From UBA1783 sp033808805 (lineage in GTDB: Bacteria; Bacillota_I; Bacilli_A; Erysipelotrichales; Erysipelotrichaceae), in NCBI GenBank assembly GCA_033808805.1, contig JAPXMY010000007.1, forward strand, positions 1 to 64,000: a stretch of DNA of 64,000 nt, given 5' to 3'. Within the stretch, counting starts at the first letter, position 1, and the number at the start of each line of letters is the position of its first letter. Under the pieces are notes generated by a model. The model was not told where the DNA came from. It made no database searches and saw only the letters and a program-made list of their open reading frames with translations. The position numbers were made by a program, and so were the translations under genes. Of this stretch, positions 54,101 to 60,960 are shown in pieces.

Positions 54101-54382
54101 CTATTCAATAATCGCTAAAATATCTGTTTCTGGTACTATCAGATATTTTTCATTTAAATACTCAACTTCTGTTGCCGCATAATTATCAAAAATTACTTTA
54201 TCATTTACCTTTACTAGTGGTAATTCTCGTTTTCCATCAACAACTTTACCTTCTGTAACCGCTACGACAACAGCGATATTTTCCTCTTCTTTAGCATCAG
54301 CACTCAGGATAATTCCGCTGGCAGTTTTAGTTTCTACAATGGTTCTTTTCAGTAACACATTGCCATTTAATGGTCTTATCAT
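54101..54382 (-). CDS. groES: Co-chaperonin GroES
   Basis: A 93-residue 10-kDa chaperonin. The fold pattern is intact: IRPLNGNVLLKR at the start, a mobile loop VETKTASGIIL that contacts GroEL, and an end like VPETDILAIIE. The ribosome site AAGGAGA is good. It is not beside groEL (22 kb away) but leads an operon with the uridine phosphorylase gene. No CIRCE element is present upstream. Confidence 0.93.
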   Translation of the reverse strand: MIRPLNGNVLLKRTIVETKTASGIILSADAKEEENIAVVVAVTEGKVVDGKRELPLVKVNDKVIFDNYAATEVEYLNEKYLIVPETDILAIIE

Positions 54383-54415
54383 ATACCCTGTCTCCTTATT
54401 TTTAATTCTAATTAA

Positions 54416-54443
54416 ATTATAAGGCTTAAAACCATTTTTTCAA
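54416..54443 (-). promoter_or_regulatory. Promoter of groES
   Basis: On the minus strand TTGAAA (54438-54443), 16-nt spacer, TATAAT (54416-54421). No heat-shock operator (CIRCE) is visible. Confidence 0.7.
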
Positions 54444-54461
54444 AATTTTTAATTAATTACT

Positions 54462-55679
54462 CTACCTGATGCCATACTTTTCAATGATATAGTCCATATC
54501 TTTATCACCCCTGCCTGATAAATTAACCAAGATTGAACCCTTTTTCATTTTCTTAGCTAGCTTGATCGCATAGGCAACAGCATGAGCACTTTCGATAGCT
54601 GGAATAATGCCTTCTAGTCTAGAAAGTTCATAAAATGCATCTAAACTTTCTTCATCAGTCACAACATCATATTTTACTCGGCCTATATCTTTTAAAAAGG
54701 CATGTTCTGGACCACTTGAAGGATAATCCAGACCACTGGCAATTGAATAGACAGGTGCTGCTTCTCCTTTTTCATCCTTTAACATAATGCTGTTAAAACC
54801 ATGCATTATTCCCTCTTCACCATAAGTCAGGCTGGCTGCATGATCGCCAATCTTTTCACCTCTACCTAAAGGCTCAACACCATAGATTTCAACTGGATCA
54901 GCCAAGAAACCAGAAAAAATACCCATCGAGTTAGAACCACCACCAACACAGGCAACTACCGCATCTGGCAGCTCACCAGTCATTTCAAAAAACTGCTCTC
55001 GCGCTTCTACTCCAACAATCGCCTGAAAATCTCTAACCATCATTGGGAAAGGATGAGGACCTACTACTGAACCGATACAATAGATACAGTTTTTATAATC
55101 ATCAATATAAGCTTTAAAAGCCGCATCTACTGCCTCTTTTAAAGAAGCTAAACCTTCAGTTACTTCAATAACGTTGGCCCCTAAAAGTTTCATCCTGGAA
55201 ACATTTGGCGCCTGTTTCGCTATATCTGTTTTACCCATATAGATATCACATTCCAAACCAAAATAAGCCGCTGCTGTAGCCAAAGCTACTCCATGCTGGC
55301 CAGCACCTGTCTCCGCAATGACCTTCTTTTTACCCATATACTTGGCCAAAAGAGCTTCTCCCATACAGTGATTAAGTTTGTGAGCACCGGTATGATTCAG
55401 ATCTTCCCTTTTAACATAAATCTGCACATTACCATACTTGTTGGATAATCTTTCTAAATGGGAAATAGGGGTTGGTCTACCCTGAAAATCTTTTCTGATT
55501 CTTCTTAACTCAGCAATAAACCTGGTCGACTTACAGATAGTGAAATATGCATCACTGATTTCCTGCATTGCTTCTTTTAGCTCATCGGAAACATAACATC
55601 CACCATACCTGCCATAAAATCCATTTAAATCTGGATACCTTTTGAAATAGTTGTCAAAATCAAATTCGTGTCTTTTCAT
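54462..55679 (-). CDS. trpB: Tryptophan synthase beta chain
   Basis: A 405-residue PLP enzyme that joins indole and serine to give tryptophan. The PLP lysine is in TGAHKLNHCMGEALLAK near residue 100. The glutamate of AETGAGQHGVA and the phosphate loop CVGGGSNSMG are intact. The N-terminal FYGRYGGCYV is of the TrpB1 class that normally pairs with TrpA. No trpA or other trp gene is in the window, so it may scavenge free indole or pair with a distant TrpA. A Trp-type T-box leader precedes it. Confidence 0.93.
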   Translation of the reverse strand: MKRHEFDFDNYFKRYPDLNGFYGRYGGCYVSDELKEAMQEISDAYFTICKSTRFIAELRRIRKDFQGRPTPISHLERLSNKYGNVQIYVKREDLNHTGAHKLNHCMGEALLAKYMGKKKVIAETGAGQHGVALATAAAYFGLECDIYMGKTDIAKQAPNVSRMKLLGANVIEVTEGLASLKEAVDAAFKAYIDDYKNCIYCIGSVVGPHPFPMMVRDFQAIVGVEAREQFFEMTGELPDAVVACVGGGSNSMGIFSGFLADPVEIYGVEPLGRGEKIGDHAASLTYGEEGIMHGFNSIMLKDEKGEAAPVYSIASGLDYPSSGPEHAFLKDIGRVKYDVVTDEESLDAFYELSRLEGIIPAIESAHAVAYAIKLAKKMKKGSILVNLSGRGDKDMDYIIEKYGIR

Positions 55680-55708
55680 CTTTTTTCTCCTCTTCTACTG
55701 CTGAGAAA

Positions 55709-55978
55709 TAAAAAATCCTCAACAGAAATAACTTTCTATCAAGGACGAATAATAATCCGTGGTGCCACCTTGCTTCATGAAAAATTCATGCACTTATAAG
55801 ATACTAACATATCTTTGACAATTAACGTCTGTCTTCACGTTGTAGAATACTCTGCCTTGGCATTTGACTACACCCTCAATGGTCCATTTAACAAACCGTT
55901 TCCTGCTGAACTTCCACCACCATCAGCTCTCTTTAAAGTCGTATTTTGTTTTTATCTCCATCTCATCGGTTTCTTTTT
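55709..55978 (-). promoter_or_regulatory. T-box riboswitch, Trp specifier
   Basis: A full T-box leader on the minus strand. Stem I carries the typical AGAGAGCTGATGG block (about 55918-55932). The probable specifier triplet TGG (complement of 55884-55886) sits in AAATGGACCATTGAG, as in other T-boxes. The T-box AAGGTGGCACCACGG is the complement of 55757-55771. The terminator (55709-55745) pairs TCCTTGATAGAAA with TTTCTGTTGAGGA, then TTTTTT. Uncharged tRNA-Trp would stabilise the antiterminator and turn on trpB. Confidence 0.93.
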
Positions 55979-55981
55979 TGT

Positions 55982-56011
55982 ATTATAACTCCAATAAAAA
56001 TATCTTGTCAA
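55982..56011 (-). promoter_or_regulatory. Promoter of the T-box/trpB transcript
   Basis: On the minus strand TTGACA (56006-56011), 18-nt spacer, TATAAT (55982-55987). Confidence 0.88.
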
Positions 56012-56012
56012 C

Positions 56013-56036
56013 AGAAAATAAAAATATCGATTAATT
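56013..56036. repeat. Direct repeat, left copy
   Basis: A 24-nt sequence beginning AGAAAATA and ending TCGATTAATT. A second copy at 57404-57427 matches at 21 of 24 positions. The two flank the small membrane protein and the Bro-N gene. Confidence 0.5.
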
Positions 56037-56176
56037 TATGATTGATAAGTGATAATGTCCTAAGCAGTATCATGGGAAAATGTCCCAGATTATAATCTGG
56101 TTAATGTCGTGTAATATAGATGAATGTATTACTCTTTAGAAATTAGAATTTATAAATCAGACAAACTGGTATTTTT

Positions 56177-56362
56177 CTACTTTCTATTCTTAAAAACATT
56201 ATAAATAGCACAAACAAATAAAATCAAATTGCTTACTGCAATAATCCACACTTCTACCAAAATTTCATAATTGTTGGATAACAACTTTAAGCCGGAAGAA
56301 ATAGTAGCAATAATAGCAACTGCAGATGCAATTATCGACACATATTTTATGATTTTTTCCAT
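56177..56362 (-). CDS. Small two-helix membrane protein, unknown
   Basis: A 61-residue protein with two hydrophobic segments (about 6-25 and 35-55) and a basic end (NVFKNRK). The sequence GAGGGAT lies about 8 nt upstream of its ATG. It follows the Bro-N gene by about 40 nt on the same strand. It resembles no family I know and could be a toxin-like or holin-like peptide. The coding assignment rests on length, ribosome site and hydrophobicity only. Confidence 0.4.
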   Translation of the reverse strand: MEKIIKYVSIIASAVAIIATISSGLKLLSNNYEILVEVWIIAVSNLILFVCAIYNVFKNRK

Positions 56363-56403
56363 TCAAGTATCCCTCATACAAATTTAGATTTAATCATTTG
56401 ATC

Positions 56404-57261
56404 TTATTTAGAATCATCTTCTGTTCTATCCTCAACTTCTTCAATGAGTTTAGAAAAATCAAAGGCCTTCTTTTGGGTGACAACCGATTTACCTGTCCTT
56501 GCTTCAATATCTTTTCTGGCATTTCCGGCAACTGTTCCTCCCTCTTTGGCAAGCTCTTTATTTTCTTCTAATCCAAAAGGATTGAGGGTTTGAGTTAATT
56601 CAGTGGTTGTTGCTTCCGCAAGCATATTTAAAACAAGTTCTAAAGTAGACATATTATCTCTAAGATTTTCTTTCTTAAGATTCTTAAAATCTTTATATTG
56701 CCTTGTCGTCATACCGCTCCATGCTTTAGTAATCTCATTGGTAAGAATTGCATATTCAGCGCCCACTTTAATTCCATGATCTTGCCAGGCATCCACTAAC
56801 TCTTTTCTAACCTGTATCGCTTGAAGTCTCTGATTAATCCACTCTCTGGAATAGCCTTTTTGAAGATATGTTCGCAAAGCTCTGTCAATAGTAAGTTCAG
56901 GATCAATAATCTCATCGATTCTTTCTTTTCCAACTTCTGCTAACCACATTTTAAATGGTTCAGCTTTTGGTGAAGGAATAGATTGAATGATACGAAAAAT
57001 GCCTTGCATATCTGCAACATCAGTCATTCTCATTTTTCCATCTGTTGCTTTCATTTTCAACTGCTTACAAACTGTAAGCAGTTCATTTCCTTCTTCTTTC
57101 AATCTCTTCTTTAAGACAGCCCAATATGTACTGGCACCTCGTGGTGTTTCTTGCTCAGTTAAAACACCAACCACATCTACAACAGAAAAGTACCATTCTT
57201 CTTTTTTATTATCCCAAACAGATCTTATTTCCTTGTTTTCATAAATTTTTATCTCGCTCAT
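56404..57261 (-). CDS. Bro-N domain antirepressor-like protein
   Basis: A 285-residue protein with an N-terminal Bro-N domain (about 1-110: RSVWDNKKEEWYFSVVDVVGVL near the start) as found in phage antirepressors and DinD-like proteins. The C-terminal half (about 120-285) has DELTIDRALRTYLQKGYS-type helices and RKDIEARTGKSVV, a pattern seen in stand-alone Bro-N proteins of gut Firmicutes and Bacteroidetes. Members bind DNA; some respond to DNA damage. AAGGAGG precedes the start. It is bounded by an imperfect direct repeat. Confidence 0.82.
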   Translation of the reverse strand: MSEIKIYENKEIRSVWDNKKEEWYFSVVDVVGVLTEQETPRGASTYWAVLKKRLKEEGNELLTVCKQLKMKATDGKMRMTDVADMQGIFRIIQSIPSPKAEPFKMWLAEVGKERIDEIIDPELTIDRALRTYLQKGYSREWINQRLQAIQVRKELVDAWQDHGIKVGAEYAILTNEITKAWSGMTTRQYKDFKNLKKENLRDNMSTLELVLNMLAEATTTELTQTLNPFGLEENKELAKEGGTVAGNARKDIEARTGKSVVTQKKAFDFSKLIEEVEDRTEDDSK

Positions 57262-57403
57262 TACTTTCCTCCTTCACTGCATAAATTATAGTATTATCTA
57301 AACTAATTATATGGTGAATATCGATTATCTCCTTCTAAAGAGCACATAATTATAATAAAATTTACTTAATTTTATCATATTTTTTTTAAAAAAATGTTGA
57401 CAT

Positions 57404-57427
57404 AGAAAATAGAATTGTCGATTAATT
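57404..57427. repeat. Direct repeat, right copy
   Basis: Right copy of the 24-nt repeat at 56013-56036, about 1.39 kb away. It abuts the stop codon of the four-helix membrane protein gene. Confidence 0.5.
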
Positions 57428-58382
57428 AAATTACCAGATCAGGATTATTCTTTTTCTGATAGGCATACCAGCTACTGTTTTCGTTTAAAAATTCTCTGGC
57501 TAAAGATACCAGAAGCTGTTCAGTTTCTCCGTTTAGTTCAATTTCCTGTTCACTTTTCTGATACAGAGAAATCATTCTTTTATGATCATCTATCTTATTA
57601 TCCAATGACATCTTGCCATAATAACTGCTGGTAAACAAAGTTATGGCTGACATTGTTCCCAAAATTACCTTTAAAATCATGCGAGCAAGATTTACATCTA
57701 TTGAATGAGAATTGTTTTCATAAATGAAAAGTTCAAAAATCACCGCCAAAAGATAAGTCAAAACAGTTATAATCATTACTGCTTTACCAATTGCTTTATC
57801 TTTTTTATTCTTTTTTTCTGCTTTTATCAAGGCTTTCTGATGATAGGATTTCTGGTCTTTTATCCAACATTCAAGAACCGATTGTTTTTGCTCTGTTTCT
57901 GTCGGAATACTTGTCAGTACCTCCTCAATCCAGCTGATTCCCTTTCTAATCGACCAGGGAATAATATCAACCACTCTGATCTTTATTGAAGCCATAGATA
58001 GATAAAACTGTAATCGCAGAGCTTCAGCTAACACTCTATACTGTAAATATTTTCGATGACAATCAAGCCTTGTAGAAAAATAGTTAACCGCAAACAAACA
58101 TACCAGCATCGCTCCACAGGCCAAAATGAGTCCGTATATTTCTATCTCATCATAAATAAGAAATGTAAAGGTAAGCAATGTTCCAATAATAGACAACACT
58201 AAAAGAATCAAACGATGTTTTTTCCCATGTTTTATACTTAAAGCATCTGCCAACCCAAAAAGTCTATTAATTTCAATAAGTACAGGATCACTTATCTTCT
58301 GGACAATATTCACCGTAGGACCAAAATAATTACTTGTTTCCTGATAAAAAATTTCTCTATAATTCATCTTTTTTCCATTCAA
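57426..58382 (-). CDS. SLATT-like four-helix membrane protein, putative effector
   Basis: A 318-residue protein with two pairs of membrane helices (about 58-78/80-101 and 198-222/235-256), separated by a long charged helical region. The C-terminal part ends in LAREFLNENSSWYAYQKKN, a motif type common in SLATT/DUF4231-like proteins, where a helix precedes a W-x-x-x-x-R/K end. SLATT proteins are predicted pore-forming effectors in nucleotide-signal immune systems. It starts 2 nt after the TIR gene's stop, so translation is coupled. The family assignment is by pattern and not certain. Confidence 0.6.
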   Translation of the reverse strand: MNGKKMNYREIFYQETSNYFGPTVNIVQKISDPVLIEINRLFGLADALSIKHGKKHRLILLVLSIIGTLLTFTFLIYDEIEIYGLILACGAMLVCLFAVNYFSTRLDCHRKYLQYRVLAEALRLQFYLSMASIKIRVVDIIPWSIRKGISWIEEVLTSIPTETEQKQSVLECWIKDQKSYHQKALIKAEKKNKKDKAIGKAVMIITVLTYLLAVIFELFIYENNSHSIDVNLARMILKVILGTMSAITLFTSSYYGKMSLDNKIDDHKRMISLYQKSEQEIELNGETEQLLVSLAREFLNENSSWYAYQKKNNPDLVI

Positions 58383-58384
58383 TG

Positions 58385-60874
58385 CTATTTCACCCTGATA
58401 AACCTTTTTTTCATCACACTTCTGATTGCTTTATGTAATGGATCAAAGTTTTTATCTTTTGTTTCTTCAATCAGCTTTTCAACAATAGCTAAAGCATCCC
58501 TTAAATATGAAGCCGACTCACTATTATCGACTGCTACCAAGCCACAATGATAAAGAGCTATTGCCAACCCTTCACGATTATTGATAGTTGGAGCTTCCTG
58601 GACCAGCTGTCTATCAATTTCCAAGGCTTTTTGAAAACTTTCCTGAGCCGGAATCATAAATTCAACACTCCTTGTAAAATCGCTTTTAGATTTATAAATG
58701 GCTTCCTCACGAAGCAGGATGCCAAGTTCTCCCAGGACACCTGAATATTCTTTTCTATATTGATGCAATGGATTTCTATCAACCAATTTCTTATAAATTT
58801 TCTCTGCCATTTTCAGATAATCTTTTCCTAAAATTTTACCCTGCTGCAAAAGAATATTAGCCATATTATGCGTTGCGTAGCCATTTAAGCGATCCTTTTC
58901 ATCCAGGTTTGCTCCTTTATAGTCAAACAACAAGTCTATCGCCTTGATAGCATAAGAATGCGCTTCATCAAGCCTATCTTCTGATGGTTCTGCATCAAAA
59001 TGAGTATCAGCGATTTGAGCAAGTGCCCTGACTTTCCAAAGTATTCTTTCCTCTTTTTCTTCTTCAGAAAAATCATTATCTTCCAACAGCTGTAGAAACT
59101 CCTTGCCTGATAAGGTAGCTTTTGGCACATCATCTTCTGCCATATAAAGCAATAGTAAACCATCTTCCCCATATAATAAATCAAAGATTGATTTAAAATC
59201 TTTCTGCTGTTTATAAAGCTGGTAAGCTTTCTGGTACCAGTATATTGTCTTTTTAAAATCACGTGGAAGTCCTCTGCCCGATAAATACAAAAATCCCAGA
59301 TGACGGCAGGCATGAACCTCATCATTTTCAGCAGCACTTCTTAACAGCTTTAATCCACGCTCCATATCCTTTTCTACGCGATAGCCGGTAAGAAAAGCCA
59401 TGGCTAGAAGATATGTTGTAAATGGGGTATTTTCTTTTTCTTTATTTGAAACTTCAACACTTTGAAGACTTTCATTCAGCTTTTCCTTGTTGCTGATATG
59501 AATTATATCTCCAATATCTGGAAAATCAGTTTCCAGCTGCTGACGATTGGTAGAAACTGTTTCTACTGGGATAATATGCTTATTTAAATTTTCTCTGGCA
59601 TCAGGATATTCTATCTTTTTAACATAGTTGTCTTTTTCCAAAAGATTTGGGGTAACCGAAAGTATCATTGCATCGGCCTGTTTCAACATTTCACGGATCT
59701 GCTGACCAAAGTCCTCGCCTGGCATCAAAAAATCATCAAACCAGATAGCCGCATCTTTACCATACTCCGTATTATGAATCTGTTTCATAACTTCAATAGC
59801 TTCCTGGCGGTCTTTTTTACGATAACTCAAGAACAGATCTTTGGAGAAAGCCTGTTTATTTATCAAATTATTTAATTTATCACTTCCCAAAACATTTTCA
59901 AGAAGAGAGTGCAGTGGTTGCTGAAGGTCTTTATTTCCGATAAAGATACCATGCAAATCTCCAAACATCTCATTGAATTTACTTTCAATTCCACCTTCCA
60001 GAAATACCGGAACAACTACCGCTACTTCCTGATTGAATTTTTGAAGTGAGAATCTGCACAACCCATTTTCATCTAACCCATAGTTTTTAGCCATGCTTAA
60101 ATAGCTTTCTGTAATCAGAGGAATAAACACTGCCATCTGGCTTAATTCAATTTTATTTTCTTCAAGAAAAACGGCCATTGGATTATCTGCCATCCAGATG
60201 GCATATTTATCACCGTTTTCATAATCCAGAATATTCTCGGCTAACTTTTCAGCTTCATTTTTATTGACCGCAGCATAATGCAAAAAGATATATTTTTTAT
60301 CTAAAAGTGGAAGATTAGCCCTTGTCTGATACTTCAGGCTAAGCTTTTTACTATCAATACTTTTATCTACAAACATTTCAGGTTTGCATCGAAAAACAAC
60401 ATCCTTTGATAAACCAATCCTCTCCCATTGTCTCCAGAATTTTTTAGGAATTATAACTTCGTTTAAAGCATTGCAGCCTGCAAAAACATTATCACCTATT
60501 TCTGAGCATTCATCATAGATAATCAGACTTCTTAACGACTCACAGCCCTCAAAAGCTCGATCTTTAATTTCTCTGACACTGTCAGGAATCAGAATCTGAT
60601 TTAAATTTCTGCAATTTTTAAAACATTCTTCACCGATATATTCTAAATTTTTTGATAGAAAAATTCTTTCAGCCGGAACATCCTCAAAGGCATTGGCTTC
60701 AATATGCGTAACGGAATCTTCCACAACAATACGATTAGCTAATGTAGTATAGGCAAAAGCATGACTTCCAATAGTCTTTACTCTTTTTGGTATAACAATC
60801 AGTTTTTCGTTGGCTTTATACCTGACAAGCTTATCTCCCTCTATTTCAAAAAATAGAAAATCCAACAATCCCAT
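58385..60874 (-). CDS. LRR-TIR-TIR-Sel1 multidomain protein
   Basis: An 829-residue protein with four parts. Residues about 28-150 hold five BspA-type leucine-rich repeats (IPDSVREIKDRAFEGCESL pattern). Residues about 190-330 look like a degenerate TIR domain (KYIFLHYAAVNK, AVFIPLITESYL). Residues about 343-445 form a TIR domain (DLFLSYRKKDRQ, AAIWFDDFLMPGEDF, MILSVTPNLLEK), with a glutamate in KKIEYPDA at the catalytic position of TIR NADases. Residues about 495-829 are Sel1/TPR helices (HLGFLYLSGRGLPRDFKKT). There is no signal peptide, so it is cytoplasmic. It lies between the HD-RyR gene and the four-helix membrane protein. Confidence 0.82.
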   Translation of the reverse strand: MGLLDFLFFEIEGDKLVRYKANEKLIVIPKRVKTIGSHAFAYTTLANRIVVEDSVTHIEANAFEDVPAERIFLSKNLEYIGEECFKNCRNLNQILIPDSVREIKDRAFEGCESLRSLIIYDECSEIGDNVFAGCNALNEVIIPKKFWRQWERIGLSKDVVFRCKPEMFVDKSIDSKKLSLKYQTRANLPLLDKKYIFLHYAAVNKNEAEKLAENILDYENGDKYAIWMADNPMAVFLEENKIELSQMAVFIPLITESYLSMAKNYGLDENGLCRFSLQKFNQEVAVVVPVFLEGGIESKFNEMFGDLHGIFIGNKDLQQPLHSLLENVLGSDKLNNLINKQAFSKDLFLSYRKKDRQEAIEVMKQIHNTEYGKDAAIWFDDFLMPGEDFGQQIREMLKQADAMILSVTPNLLEKDNYVKKIEYPDARENLNKHIIPVETVSTNRQQLETDFPDIGDIIHISNKEKLNESLQSVEVSNKEKENTPFTTYLLAMAFLTGYRVEKDMERGLKLLRSAAENDEVHACRHLGFLYLSGRGLPRDFKKTIYWYQKAYQLYKQQKDFKSIFDLLYGEDGLLLLYMAEDDVPKATLSGKEFLQLLEDNDFSEEEKEERILWKVRALAQIADTHFDAEPSEDRLDEAHSYAIKAIDLLFDYKGANLDEKDRLNGYATHNMANILLQQGKILGKDYLKMAEKIYKKLVDRNPLHQYRKEYSGVLGELGILLREEAIYKSKSDFTRSVEFMIPAQESFQKALEIDRQLVQEAPTINNREGLAIALYHCGLVAVDNSESASYLRDALAIVEKLIEETKDKNFDPLHKAIRSVMKKRFIRVK

Positions 60875-60960
60875 ATTTTTCCTTTCCGAACCTTTTATAA
60901 AAAGTTCTCTTTTATATAACTTTTAATTATGCCCACATTAAACAAATTTAATTGTTTTTA

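Noticed and set aside
54383..54461. A CIRCE heat-shock operator before groES
   Set aside because: No TTAGCACTC/GAGTGCTAA arms are present here or before cdd-groEL.
58936..59337. A 133-residue same-strand frame inside the TIR gene
   Set aside because: An alternative frame of a gene with clear Sel1/TPR signals; no separate start signals.
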